From an uncultured Porphyromonadaceae bacterium (GTDB lineage Bacteria; Bacteroidota; Bacteroidia; Bacteroidales; Paludibacteraceae), in contig CASEAJ010000089.1 of the NCBI GenBank assembly GCA_949285425.1, forward strand, positions 1-41,655: 41,655 bases of DNA, in the 5' to 3' direction. The position numbers and the translations under genes were made by a program. The notes below the pieces were generated by a model. The model ran no database searches, had not been told where the DNA came from, and was given only the letters and a program-made list of their open reading frames with translations. Of this stretch, positions 16,162 to 26,700 are shown piece by piece. Numbering within the stretch: the stretch's first letter is position 1; the number at the start of each line of letters is the position of its first letter.

Positions 16162-17351
16162 ACTACTATCTGACCATATTACTGATTGTCCTATCTCTGC
16201 TTGCCTTGTTGGATGTAGCTTTCCCAAAACAAAAAAAATTGGGAGAACAACTTTTCCATATCGCGTTTTTCTTCAGTTTCTGCTGGGTGGGCATCAAGTA
16301 TTATTTGGGTCCCGACATATTTTCGTATGTCCCTTTTTATGAGAATGTACCTTCCCCTGCACTTGTGCTCCAAGGGAAAGGATATACTACGCACAATTTT
16401 GAAATAGGTTATGTTTTATTCTGCAGCGTATTAAAACATGTCGGTATTTCTTTTTGGGGCATGACTTTTATTATAACTACAATTTATTTTTATGCCATTT
16501 ATACATTATTCAAACAAATACCTCACCAAAAAACATTGGCATTGTATGCTTTGTGTTTGTTGGATTACAATTTGATTTTATATGAGTACAGGCAATGTTT
16601 AGCGGTTTCATTCTTTATTTTCTCCTACTTTGCCTACAAGAACAGACGTTACGTATGGCTTTTAGTTTTCTCTATAATAGCCATCAGCATGCACAAATCC
16701 GCTATATTCATCTATTTTGCCTCACTGGCCTTGATACCGTTTTGGCATCTACGCATTGACAAGCGAGTCTACATATTACTCTGTTTCCTATTCCTGACCC
16801 TGCTATTCATCCCTCTAAAGCCCATTTTGCTTACATTGGCCGCACAACTGCCTTTGTCACAAGCTGCATATTCTTCTATAGCCCTACACCTGAAATGGGG
16901 GAATACGATCCAACTGATATTTCCCATTTATCTCTTACTCATAGTGAACCTGGCCTACTACACACAGTTCAATGACAAGCAAAATCAAAAATGGCACTGG
17001 TTCATGTGGTGTTGCATTGCTGTCATTGTGTTTTTATATCAATATTGGTTCTTTCTAAACCGGCTTCGTTCCTACTTTTTGCCTTTCTTACTGATTTATG
17101 TGTTCAAAACTCTCGTCTTTTCAAACAAAAAGGATATTTGGTTGAGACAACTGTTTGTTCTCGTTTTTTTTGCTTACGGTGCATATTTCCTGATTGGAAA
17201 TTACATTCAAAGTAAAAAGCTGGTGAGCAAAACCAATAACATATCCACTGTCCTCGAAAGAATTCGAAACAGCGAAGAAGAACTTAAAAAAAGGCAAATG
17301 GCTGAGGCAAAAAAATACTGGTTGTACGATTTTAAAAAAGTTGGGCATTGA
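16158..17351 (+). CDS. EpsG-like polysaccharide polymerase (Wzy role)
   Basis: 397 residues, mostly membrane helices (10 or more), starting MNYYLTILLIVLSLLALLDV. The EpsG-type signature is visible: YEYRQCLAVSFFIFSYFAY followed by AISMHKSAIFIYF, with the conserved Arg and His of the family. It probably joins repeat units of the surface glycan at the periplasmic face. It follows the flippase with a 4-nt overlap, and the next glycosyltransferase begins 3 nt after its stop. Sampled DNA is very AT-rich (16 GC in the 60 bases from 16441). Sequence in this family diverges fast, so specificity is unknown. Confidence 0.8.
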   Translation: MNYYLTILLIVLSLLALLDVAFPKQKKLGEQLFHIAFFFSFCWVGIKYYLGPDIFSYVPFYENVPSPALVLQGKGYTTHNFEIGYVLFCSVLKHVGISFWGMTFIITTIYFYAIYTLFKQIPHQKTLALYALCLLDYNLILYEYRQCLAVSFFIFSYFAYKNRRYVWLLVFSIIAISMHKSAIFIYFASLALIPFWHLRIDKRVYILLCFLFLTLLFIPLKPILLTLAAQLPLSQAAYSSIALHLKWGNTIQLIFPIYLLLIVNLAYYTQFNDKQNQKWHWFMWCCIAVIVFLYQYWFFLNRLRSYFLPFLLIYVFKTLVFSNKKDIWLRQLFVLVFFAYGAYFLIGNYIQSKKLVSKTNNISTVLERIRNSEEELKKRQMAEAKKYWLYDFKKVGH

Positions 17352-17353
17352 AC

Positions 17354-18178
17354 ATGGTCGACATTTTGTTATCCACATACAACGGCGAATCTTATTTGAA
17401 AGAGCTACTGAACTCTGTCATCGAACAAAGTTATCAGGATTTCCGTTTGATTATTCGAGACGATAGTTCTACGGATGATACACTCCATATCATTCGTGAC
17501 TATCAAATGAAATATCCTCAGAAAATTGTTTTTCTGGAGGACACTTTAGGAAATGTGGGGGTAATCGCTTCGTTTGATTTGTTATTGCATAACAGTTCAA
17601 GTGAGTATGTCATGTTTTGCGACCAAGATGATGTATGGCTTCCAAACAAGGTGGAATTGTCGGTGTCGAAGATGCATGAGGCGGAAAAGCGATGGGGTAA
17701 TGTTCCTTTACTGGTGTTTTCTGACTTACGAGTGGTGGATGCAACACTACATACCCAACATGAATCCTTTTGGAAAGTGAACAAGTTAAAAATGCCACTC
17801 GCCACCAAATTTGAATTTGTATGTGTAGCCAATTGTGTCACCGGATGTACCATACTAATGAACAGTACCGCCAAAATGAAAGTTTTGCCCTTTCCGAAAG
17901 GAATTCCGATGCACGATTGGTGGATTGCCGGGGTTGTTGCAAAAGCCGGACATCTTGTGCCTCTTTGCCAAACCACTATTCTATACAGACAACACGAAAT
18001 GAATGTATGGGGCACCAAAAAGGTCAATGCCGGTTACTATATCAAACGCCTTTTCCAATTAAAGCAGGTTTGGACCGAAGGAAAGAAATTGCAACCTTTT
18101 CTCCAGGCATTGGAATTTGGGGGAGTTGGAAAATATTGGTATTATAAATGTATCTATTTCTTTTTAAGAAGGTTATGA
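17354..18178 (+). CDS. Glycosyltransferase family 2
   Basis: 274 residues, GT-A fold. It has VDILLSTYNGESYLKELLNS at the start, the nucleotide-binding RDDSSTDDT (35-43) and the metal-binding DQDD (90-93). The later HDWWIA stretch is typical of the rhamnosyltransferase-like branch. It transfers a sugar from a nucleotide donor to the lipid-linked repeat unit in the cytoplasm. The frame starts at a TTG at 17348 that overlaps the previous stop, but the ATG at 17354 gives the usual N terminus. It overlaps the next gene by 4 nt. Donor and acceptor are unknown. Confidence 0.85.
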   Translation: MVDILLSTYNGESYLKELLNSVIEQSYQDFRLIIRDDSSTDDTLHIIRDYQMKYPQKIVFLEDTLGNVGVIASFDLLLHNSSSEYVMFCDQDDVWLPNKVELSVSKMHEAEKRWGNVPLLVFSDLRVVDATLHTQHESFWKVNKLKMPLATKFEFVCVANCVTGCTILMNSTAKMKVLPFPKGIPMHDWWIAGVVAKAGHLVPLCQTTILYRQHEMNVWGTKKVNAGYYIKRLFQLKQVWTEGKKLQPFLQALEFGGVGKYWYYKCIYFFLRRL

Positions 18179-19269
18179 ACATAGCATTCCTGATACAAGA
18201 TTTCACTACGGCCGGAGGGACCGAACGAACCACCTGCTGCCTTGCCAACACATTTGCGCGACAAGGGCATCATGTGTCAGTTGTCTCTGTATTCAAAAAA
18301 AATGAACAACCATTTTATCCTACTGATCCAAAGGTAAGAAATAGGTACATCTGTTTTGAAAAATACAGTTTGGACTTAGGCTTGAAGAGACGAGCTTTAC
18401 TGATAATAAAACAATTGCACAGAGTTAGAACCTGCAAAGACTTAAAAGAAGCCGATGTCATCATCAGTCAAAAATCATTGGCTTCGGTTATGCTCTGGCT
18501 AACCGGGAATGCACATAAGGCAATAGCTTGCGAACATTTCAAATACGAAATGTACACACCCTTCATCCGACGCGTGCGAAATAGAATTTACCGTATGTTC
18601 ATCTCCACTGTGGTACTTACAGAAAACGACCGTAAGAAATTCGCCTTGGCACTGCCTCATGTAGAAGTGATACCAAACATGATTTCCGTAACACCCCTAC
18701 CACATCACAAGGAAAACTCAAAAACAATTATCACTGTGGGACGACTTGACCGGCAAAAAGGATATGACCTGTTGTTGCAAGCTTTACCCGAAGTTTTTGC
18801 CAAGCATCCGGACTGGAATTTGAATATTTTTGGGGATGGGGATGAATTGGATGCATTGACCAAACAACGAGACAAATTGGGGCTCACAAAGTTTGTGAAC
18901 TTCAAAGGTTACGCCCAACACATAGAACAGGCCTATGCTTTCTCCACATTTTTTGTCATGTCCTCACGTTTCGAAGGCTTTCCAATGGTGTTGTTGGAAG
19001 CGGCAGCTTGCGGTTTACCTATTGTTTCGTTCGACTGCCCTGAAGGACCAAGTAGTTTGTTAAAAGATGGAGGAGGAATCTTGGTCCCCCCAGAAGATAT
19101 AAACGGATTGACAAATGCAATCAATACAATGATTGAAAACGTGACATTGCGTGAAGAGTTATCCCGACAAAGTGCTGTCGTTGTAGCTCCTTATACACCG
19201 GAACATATTTATGAACAATGGATAAATCTTTTTCAAAAATACAATATTACACCATGCAAACAGGTTTAG
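18175..19269 (+). CDS. Glycosyltransferase family 4
   Basis: 364 residues, GT-B fold. The N-terminal domain begins MNIAFLIQDFTTAGGTERTT, with the glycine-rich loop of GT4 enzymes. The C-terminal domain starts near TIITVGRLDRQKGYDLLLQA and includes SSRFEGFPMVLLEAAACGLP, which carries the EX7E motif of the donor site. I chose ATG 18175, which overlaps the previous stop (ATGA), over the upstream frame start at 18148. It is part of the polysaccharide operon and a retaining transferase; sugar unknown. It overlaps the next gene by 16 nt. Confidence 0.88.
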   Translation: MNIAFLIQDFTTAGGTERTTCCLANTFARQGHHVSVVSVFKKNEQPFYPTDPKVRNRYICFEKYSLDLGLKRRALLIIKQLHRVRTCKDLKEADVIISQKSLASVMLWLTGNAHKAIACEHFKYEMYTPFIRRVRNRIYRMFISTVVLTENDRKKFALALPHVEVIPNMISVTPLPHHKENSKTIITVGRLDRQKGYDLLLQALPEVFAKHPDWNLNIFGDGDELDALTKQRDKLGLTKFVNFKGYAQHIEQAYAFSTFFVMSSRFEGFPMVLLEAAACGLPIVSFDCPEGPSSLLKDGGGILVPPEDINGLTNAINTMIENVTLREELSRQSAVVVAPYTPEHIYEQWINLFQKYNITPCKQV

Positions 19270-20012
19270 TATCCATCATTACTCCGCTGTATAACGGAGA
19301 AAAATACGTGGCACAGACCATAGAGAGTGTATTGGCACAGACATATACGGACTGGGAAATGATTGTGGTAAACGATGGTTCGAAAGACCGGAGCGAAGAA
19401 ATTGTACAAGCCTATACCGAAAAGGACCCCCGCATCAAACTGTTCTCGCAGCCCAACGGCGGGTCGGCCTCAGCACGCAACAACGGCATACGCCGGGCCG
19501 CAGGACAATACATTGCACTGCTTGATGCCGATGATTTGTGGGAGCCTTTCTTTCTTGAAGCACAACTGGCTTTGATGAAAGAGAAGAATGCCGTATTGGT
19601 GTACGGATCGCACAAACGCATTGATGAAAACGGACAAGAATGCCTGAAACCATTCATCGTTCCGGAAAAGGTGACGTACAAGGACTTGCTGAAGACATGT
19701 TCCATATCGTGTCTGACCGCATTGTACGACACAAGCCAGTACGGAAAAATGTATCTGAACGAAGCGTTGCGGAGCTTGCGCGATGACCATCTGTTTTGGC
19801 TGAGCATTCTGAAAAAAGCAGGGGTTGCCTACGGTAACCAAAGAATTATTGCATCGTACCGTATTCTGGGCAGTTCCGTGTCACGCAACAAAAAGAAAGT
19901 GATCATTCCACAATTCAACATTTATTATAAATACGAAAAATTAGGACTCATACGAAGTCTGTACTATTTGGCCAGTTGGGCCATAAACGGTTTTATGAAA
20001 TACCGCAAATAG
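19254..20012 (+). CDS. Glycosyltransferase family 2
   Basis: 252 residues. GT-A motifs: VSIITPLYNGEKYVAQTIES, then VVNDGSKDRS and LLDADDLWE (the DxD metal site). The C-terminal part (LRDDHLFWLSILKKAG) is the usual acceptor-side motif in which ED is replaced by DD. ATG 19254 is used because it gives the normal N terminus directly; the upstream frame start at 19218 would overlap the previous gene more. The DNA from here on is clearly richer in GC than 15040-19250, which marks a join inside the cluster. Confidence 0.88.
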   Translation: MQTGLVSIITPLYNGEKYVAQTIESVLAQTYTDWEMIVVNDGSKDRSEEIVQAYTEKDPRIKLFSQPNGGSASARNNGIRRAAGQYIALLDADDLWEPFFLEAQLALMKEKNAVLVYGSHKRIDENGQECLKPFIVPEKVTYKDLLKTCSISCLTALYDTSQYGKMYLNEALRSLRDDHLFWLSILKKAGVAYGNQRIIASYRILGSSVSRNKKKVIIPQFNIYYKYEKLGLIRSLYYLASWAINGFMKYRK

Positions 20013-20022
20013 CATCATCATT

Positions 20023-21132
20023 ATGGAGAAATATGATTATCTGATTGTCGGAAGCGGCCTGTTCGGCTCGGTGTTTGCATATAAAGCCATGCAAGCCGGC
20101 AAGTCTTGTCTGGTCATAGACAAACGAAAACATATCGGCGGGAACCTTTTCTGTGAAGAAATAGAAGGCATCAACGTCCACACATACGGACCGCACATAT
20201 TCCATACATCCGACCGTGAGGTATGGAACTTCGTGAACCATTTCGTACACTTCAACCGCTATATCAACACACCGCTGGCAAAATACAAGGGCGAATTGTA
20301 CAACTTGCCTTTCAATATGAACACCTTTCACCAGCTTTGGGGTGTGAAGACTCCGGAAGAAGCCAAGAAGAAACTGGCCGAACAACGAGGTATCTACGCA
20401 GACATCACACCACGAAACCTCGAAGAGCAAGCGCTGAAACTGGTAGGAAAGGACATATATGAGTTTCTCATCAAAGGATATACCCAGAAACAATGGGGAT
20501 ACGACCCGAAAGATCTGCCCAGTTTCATCATCCGAAGGCTGCCTGTACGCTTCACTTTTGACAACAATTATTTCAACGACACATTCCAAGGAATACCGGT
20601 CGGCGGATACAATTCCCTGATTCACCGCATGCTGAAGGGTATTACCGTATTGCTGAACACCGACTTTTTCAGTGAACGAAAGGAACTGACCAAGAAAGCC
20701 GGCACCATTGTCTACACCGGCATGCTCGATGCCTACTTCGATTATTGTTACGGCAGTCTGGAATACCGCAGCCTGCGTTTTGAAACCGAAGTACTCGACA
20801 CAGACAACTTCCAAGGCAATGCGGTTGTCAACTACACAGACGCCGATGTGCCGTTCACCCGCATCATCGAACACAAACATTTCGAATTTGGCAACCAGCC
20901 CAAAACGGTCATCACTCGAGAATACCCACAGGCATGGGATGCCAACAAGGAAGCCTATTATCCGGTCAATAACGAGGAAAACGATGCCATTGCCGAAAAA
21001 TACCGTAACCTGGCATTACAAGAAAAGAACGTCATTTTCGGAGGAAGGCTTGCCGACTACAAGTACTATGACATGGACAAAGTCATTCGTCTGGCTTTGG
21101 ACAGTGCCGAACAGCATTTGGGCCAAAAATAA
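20023..21132 (+). CDS. glf: UDP-galactopyranose mutase
   Basis: 369 residues. The FAD-binding motif GSGLFGS is near residue 10, followed by VIDKRKHIGGN. The conserved HTYGPHIFHTSDREVWNFVN and the C-terminal FGGRLADYKYYDMDKVI are characteristic of Glf. The flavoenzyme converts UDP-galactopyranose to UDP-galactofuranose in the cytoplasm. Its presence strongly suggests that the glycan made by this operon contains galactofuranose. It lies 10 nt after a GT2 gene and 12 nt before another, one of which is a likely galactofuranosyltransferase. Length is normal for the family. Confidence 0.95.
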   Translation: MEKYDYLIVGSGLFGSVFAYKAMQAGKSCLVIDKRKHIGGNLFCEEIEGINVHTYGPHIFHTSDREVWNFVNHFVHFNRYINTPLAKYKGELYNLPFNMNTFHQLWGVKTPEEAKKKLAEQRGIYADITPRNLEEQALKLVGKDIYEFLIKGYTQKQWGYDPKDLPSFIIRRLPVRFTFDNNYFNDTFQGIPVGGYNSLIHRMLKGITVLLNTDFFSERKELTKKAGTIVYTGMLDAYFDYCYGSLEYRSLRFETEVLDTDNFQGNAVVNYTDADVPFTRIIEHKHFEFGNQPKTVITREYPQAWDANKEAYYPVNNEENDAIAEKYRNLALQEKNVIFGGRLADYKYYDMDKVIRLALDSAEQHLGQK

Positions 21133-21144
21133 CCAACAATCATC

Positions 21145-21960
21145 ATGTTCAACGCCTCTATCGTCCTTTACAAACACACGGCAGCCGAAATACGGGAACT
21201 GGTCAAGGCATTGCTGTCCGCGCCGAATGCAGGTACGGTATACCTGGTCGACAACTCGCCGGAACCGTCCGATGAACTGGCCAGACTGGGGGCGGAATAT
21301 ATATTCACAGACCACAATCTGGGGTACGGAAGAGCGCACAATATTGCTATCCGCAAAAGTATGGAACAGAAAACGGACTTCCATCTGGTAGTCAATCCGG
21401 ACATTCGAATGGAGCCGCAAATAATGCCCGTGTTGGAACAATACATGACCGAGCACACCGACATCGGACATCTGATGCCGAAAATCGTGTACCCCGATGG
21501 CAGTACGCAGTATCTGTGCAAGTTGTTGCCTGCTCCTGCCGATTTGATTTTCCGCCGTTTCCTGCCCGCCGGCTGGACACGCGAACGCATGAAACGGTTT
21601 GAAATGCGTGACTTCGGTTATGACCGTACGCTTGACGTGCCCTATCTTTCGGGGTGCTTCATGTTTCTCCGCATGGACACATTGAAACAGGTAGGACTGT
21701 TTGATGAACGCTTTTTCATGTATCCGGAAGACATAGACCTGACACGAAGGATTCATGCAGTGAGCCGTACCGTGTTTTACCCTCAGGTACAAGTGATACA
21801 TGCCCACGCACAGGATTCGTACAAAAGCATGCGGATGCTTTGGGTACACATGACCAACATGATAAAATACTTCAACAAATGGGGCTGGATATTCGATCGG
21901 GAACGGAAAACCATGAACCGCCAAATCAGAAAGCAGTTCGCCGGGCATCCAGACGAATGA
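21145..21960 (+). CDS. Glycosyltransferase family 2 (WbbL/RfbF-like)
   Basis: 271 residues. It starts FNASIVLYKHTAAEIRELVK, with VYLVDNSPEPSD, LGYGRAHNIAI and the DxD site VNPDIRM, then SGCFMFLRMDTLKQVGLFDE and FFMYPEDIDLTRRIH. This is the pattern of rhamnosyl- or galactofuranosyltransferases of the WbbL group. It is the last gene of the operon and directly follows glf, so it is a candidate to use UDP-Galf, though this is inference. It ends 143 nt before the convergent susD stop, with a terminator hairpin between. Confidence 0.87.
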   Translation: MFNASIVLYKHTAAEIRELVKALLSAPNAGTVYLVDNSPEPSDELARLGAEYIFTDHNLGYGRAHNIAIRKSMEQKTDFHLVVNPDIRMEPQIMPVLEQYMTEHTDIGHLMPKIVYPDGSTQYLCKLLPAPADLIFRRFLPAGWTRERMKRFEMRDFGYDRTLDVPYLSGCFMFLRMDTLKQVGLFDERFFMYPEDIDLTRRIHAVSRTVFYPQVQVIHAHAQDSYKSMRMLWVHMTNMIKYFNKWGWIFDRERKTMNRQIRKQFAGHPDE

Positions 21961-21989
21961 CACAACCCACTCTACCCCAAGCACATTCT

Positions 21990-22035
21990 AAAAAAAACGG
22001 GTATGCATCTTTATCTCCATGCACCCCCCGTTTCT
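21990..22035. terminator. Convergent terminator between the polysaccharide operon and susD
   Basis: AAACGGGTATGCAT (from 21996) pairs with ATGCACCCCCCGTTT (to about 22033), with a small internal mismatch and a 10-nt loop. A run of eight A's before it gives a strong U-tract for the minus-strand susCD transcript; the TTTCTT after it is a weaker tail for the plus strand. Confidence 0.75.
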
Positions 22036-22103
22036 TCTCTCCAATGCACATGCCTTTTTATTCCCAAAAGACATGCGCCACATGAGGACTTTTGTCTCCC
22101 CAG

Positions 22104-23717
22104 CTATTCAAACTCCGGATTGTTATTGGCCAAATTCGGATTCAGGCGTACTTCCTTACTGGGAATAGGCAAAAAATAATCCTTTTTCGTGTAAGGTTTT
22201 ACCAGACGGTATTTTTCCTCCGTTTCGTCACGCCATTCTGTCGTGGCGGTTTCCACCAATTCAAGACGCTGCAAATCGAACCATCGGGCCGAGTATTCAA
22301 ATCCGGCAAACTCATAGGCCCTTTCCCATACCACACTGTCAATGAAAGCTTCGGTAGTCAGTCCGCTGAGCGATGCTTCCGTAGTGCCCATTCCTTTATA
22401 AGCCCGGTTGCGCACATCGTTGAGGCATTGATAGGCCAAATCATCGGGACCGTCGGTACGAGCCTTCGCTTCGGCGTAGGTAAGCAATACATCGGCATAG
22501 CGTAACATGACTATTTCACGTGACGAATACCAGTCAGCCGTTTGATCCATGTCGGTGAGCCATGCCCCGGCAGGTCCATCTTCGTTCCACTCCCAACCTT
22601 CGGAAAGGTCATCGGCCCACCATTTCCGGTAACACGGATGCTTACAAGTGAGTTCCGTGTAAGAAAAATGTTTCGTTCCTCCTTCTGTATAAAAATCCGT
22701 AACAAAAGTAAAATCCTTACGTTCTCCCTCGGGGAAACGTTTGTAGAATCCCATCTCAGCCACCATTGACTCCCAGCCACCCAACTCAATGGGACGGCTC
22801 GGATTGGGACAGCGCAACGTGTAATCGTTCAAACTGTTGGATGCCCATAGAATGGTTTCGTCAGGAGTTGTGGCATAAGGCACCCAATACGGGTCCCACA
22901 CCTCATAAAAATGCTTGCGAAGAGCATACCCATATTCCCCTGCATTATCAATCACTTCTTTGGCCTTGTCACGGGCAAGAGCATAATACTCATATCCCTT
23001 ATTAAGAGGGAAACCTGCCATTTGCAGATAGACCTTGGCCAGCAAGGTCTTGGCCGCCCCACAGGTTACCCCTCCACCCGACTTCAGCGGTTCTTCCTCC
23101 CAACGGACAGGCAACCAAGTTTCGGCAAATTCCAAATCGTCTATAATCAGTTCGTATATAGATTCCGCCTTCGAGCAAGTCATGGAACGGTCATTGTCGG
23201 GCACATAAGCATCGAGTACCAGTGGAATATTATTATAGAAACGCACCAGCCAGAAATAAGTAAAGGCCCGAATGAAGTGAGCCTGTGCGGCATAACCGTT
23301 CAACTCGGCCTCGGTCATGGCGTCAGCCGCATTCTTATAGTTGTTAATGATGGCATTCGCCTGATTGATGCAGTTATAACAACGCTCCCAACCCAATTGA
23401 ATATCGGCATCACCTCCGGATGAAATATCCATATTGATTTCCATTTCATTATAATACTGCCGCTGGTTACCCGTACCGAGAATGTCATCGGCACTTGCCA
23501 TTTTTATCTCCATGCTCTCATACGGACGGTCCATGGCTTCAGTAAACAGTTCATAAAGCCCCGTATTCATCATTTGCAACTCCGCTTCATTTTTCATGAA
23601 ATTTTCCGGGAAAAGCTTGCCGTTCAGGTTTTCTTTCAAAAATTCACTGTTCGACTGACAGGCCGTCACTGCTAACAGCAGAACAAACAGCACAGCAGAT
23701 ATGATCATATTTTTCAT
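22104..23717 (-). CDS. SusD/RagB family outer-membrane lipoprotein
   Basis: 537 residues. Lipoprotein signal with lipobox AVTAC and Cys20. The sequence has the helical TPR-like SusD pattern: FLKENLNGKLFPENFMKNEA near the start, AYFWLVRFYNNIPLVL-like text (TYFWLVRFYNNIPLVLDAY), and ADVLLTYAEAKARTDG with DVRNRAYKG near the C-terminal third. It binds glycan at the cell surface as the lid of its SusC partner. It lies 17 nt after susC on the same strand. No sigma/anti-sigma pair, sensor or glycoside hydrolase accompanies it, so its substrate cannot be inferred from neighbours. Confidence 0.93.
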   Translation of the reverse strand: MKNMIISAVLFVLLLAVTACQSNSEFLKENLNGKLFPENFMKNEAELQMMNTGLYELFTEAMDRPYESMEIKMASADDILGTGNQRQYYNEMEINMDISSGGDADIQLGWERCYNCINQANAIINNYKNAADAMTEAELNGYAAQAHFIRAFTYFWLVRFYNNIPLVLDAYVPDNDRSMTCSKAESIYELIIDDLEFAETWLPVRWEEEPLKSGGGVTCGAAKTLLAKVYLQMAGFPLNKGYEYYALARDKAKEVIDNAGEYGYALRKHFYEVWDPYWVPYATTPDETILWASNSLNDYTLRCPNPSRPIELGGWESMVAEMGFYKRFPEGERKDFTFVTDFYTEGGTKHFSYTELTCKHPCYRKWWADDLSEGWEWNEDGPAGAWLTDMDQTADWYSSREIVMLRYADVLLTYAEAKARTDGPDDLAYQCLNDVRNRAYKGMGTTEASLSGLTTEAFIDSVVWERAYEFAGFEYSARWFDLQRLELVETATTEWRDETEEKYRLVKPYTKKDYFLPIPSKEVRLNPNLANNNPEFE

Positions 23718-23734
23718 TTTTGTCTTTTTTTTAA

Positions 23735-26700
23735 TTAATACCTAATAGAAACACCAATGGAGAAACTGCGAGGATTCGGATAAGCGAAGAAATCCATACC
23801 TCCGCTGACATCACTGCCCACCGAAGAACTTATTTCCGGATCATAGCCCTTATAAGGTGTAATCGTAAGCACATTCTGCACACTTGCCATCAGTTTAATG
23901 CTGGCAAACCCAGTCAACCTTCGCTTAAATGTATAAGACAAACTGATGTTACGCAACTTTATGTAACTTCCATCTTGCATATATTGCGATGATATGGGAT
24001 TCAGCTTGTTGGTGTTACTGTCTGCCTTACCAAACTGAGCCTGTGGATTGTCAGGACTCCAGCGGTCACGAGCTTCGCGCAAAGTGTAAGTCTGTGACAA
24101 GTCAACCCGTTCGGCCATCATCATGTATGACCAGTTGAGCACATCACGTCCGTGGGCTCCCTCAAAAAGAATATTCAACGTGAAATCACCCCATGAAAAC
24201 GTATTGTTAAATCCCCAAGTGAAGTCAGGGGTGGCATGTCCTATCACCTGGTTGTCGTCAGCACTGTAAGCATGGTCACCATTCAAATCTTCATAACGGT
24301 AATCACCCGGTTTCTGCTCATAAAGGGCGGCTTCTTCCGCCTCGTCCTGCTGCCAAATGCCAAGATACTTCAAACCGTATATGGTACCGATAGGCTGTCC
24401 CGGCATGAGCACAAAGGGACTGGTCGAGCCAAGTCCGCCGGCATAGGTATCACCATAGAGCAAGTCCTGTTCGCCCAAATCGAGCACCTTGTTCCGGTTC
24501 AAAGCACCGTTCAGATTCACCACATAATTGAAGTTACGGCTCTGCACAACGGTATAGTCCACATTGAATTCAAAACCTCTGTTCTGCACCGAACCCACGT
24601 TGCTTATAATGGTTTCCGATTCTGCCCCATTATAAGCAGGCACCGACTTGGGAGCCAACAGGTCCTCGGTACGTTTATCGTAATAGTCAAAAGCAAACAT
24701 AAGACGATTGTCGAGGAGACCAATGTCAAGCCCAAGATTCAGTTGTTTGGTCGATTCCCATTTCAAGTCGGGATTGCCGCCTATACCCAACCGGTAGCCC
24801 ACCCAGTCGGATGACATGCCCCACGAAAAGTCATGACTCCGCAACACATTGTAAGTGGCATACTCGCTGACCGCCTGATTGCCGGTTACACCCCATCCTC
24901 CGCGCAATTTGATGTTGGAAAAGATATGCTGCCCTTTCATAAAATCCTCTTCAGTCAGTTTCCAGGCCAGGGAGAACGAGGGAAAATAGCCGAACTTGTT
25001 TTCATCCCGAAACTTGGAAGAACCATCCGCCCGGAAGTTGGCGGTAATGTAATAGCGCGAACGATAGTTATAGTTCACCCGACCGAAGAAAGAGCGCAAT
25101 GCACTGTTCGAATATCCCGAACCAACCCCTACATTCGGTGCAGCCAATCCCAGGTTATACCATTTGCTCGACTCAATAGGGAGCACTTCCGCCGTAGCCG
25201 AAAAGTTATTGTGTTCAGTCTGTGTCTCTTCAAAACCTGCCATAAGCGACAGACTGTGGCTTCCGGCAAACATCTTGTCATAAGAAAGGAAGGCATTCAC
25301 CAACCACGTACGATTTTCATAGGAACTTTGTGATGCACTGGCGTTCACTCCATTATATTCCTTGCTTTCAAAACTGCGCTGCCCGCCCATGCCGAAAGTC
25401 ATAGCAGCTTTTGCATTCAGTTCCAGTCCGTCAACAATTTTTATATTCAGATTTCCAACTCCCATAACCGAAGTACCGTAATTCCGCTGTTCACGAGTAG
25501 TGAGCAGCACCGGGTTGAGCATGGTTCCCGACCCGACTCCCAAACGGGTATATGTCCCATCCGACTCCCGTACCGGTTCTGTCGGCGACCATATCAAGGC
25601 GGCCATCAACGGATTGTCTGTTTTGCTGCCACCTTGGGCCATCCCGGGATTCAAGTCTTCGTTGTGGTCAATATCCGTTTCAAACTGCACTGATATGTGT
25701 TTGTTGAGATCTACATCTATCTTACCGTTCACCCCGTAGCCTTTTGCCTCTGTGCCGATGACAATACCTGTCGCACTTTGATAAGCGGGTGACACATAAT
25801 AACGCACACTCTCGTTACCTCCCGATACAACCGCTTTGTAGTTTTGCGAGAAACCGGTACGAAACACCTGGTCCTGCCAATCCGTACCTTTCGGATTGGC
25901 TCTGAAATAATCCAACTCATCCTGACTGAACGGATAAGCTCCCATCTCCGCATTGAACGATGCAAACTCATAGGCATTCATCAAATCATAACGCCGGGGC
26001 ACCTGATCGAAAGAAGCGTTATAATGCAGTTCGGCCCGCGGACGGCCTTCCTTTCCACGCTTGGTTGTTACCAAAATGACACCGTTTGCACCACGTGAAC
26101 CATAAATAGCAGTCGCCGAAGCATCCTTCAGTATTTCTATAGACTCTATGTCATAAGCATCGGGCATGGAACCGTAATTGCCATCTACCACAATCAACGG
26201 GTCACTGCCTCCATAAATGGAGTTTGCACCACGGATACGAATGGTAGATGCCTGTCCTGGCGCACCGTTCGTACGGCGCACCGCTACCCCCGGCACCCGG
26301 CCGCTCAACACCGAATTGGCCGAATTGTTAGGCTGCACCCGCAACGAACGCCCCGAAACCGACGACACTGCCCCAGTAAGGTCGTTACGTTTCAATGAAC
26401 CATAACCTACCACCACCAGTTCGTCCAGCACTTCTTCGTCTTCCCATAAAGTAATGTTCAACTGTCCCTTCTGCCGCACTGTTATTTCGCGCGTGGTGTA
26501 ACCCAAAAACGAAACTTCCAACACGTCGCCCGGACGTACACTCAGCACGAACTGACCATCTATATCTGTCACCGTCCCTTGTGTTGTGCCCTTTACCACA
26601 ACACTCGCCCCGATAATAGGCTGCCCCGAATCATCCACTACAATTCCCCGTACATCCCTCAACGGAACAGATCCGACCGTTTCCGATTTTTTCCGTTCAT

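Noticed and set aside
19993..20880. 295-codon minus-strand open frame opposite glf
   Set aside because: glf on the plus strand has FAD and active-site motifs throughout; the opposite frame shows no family features.
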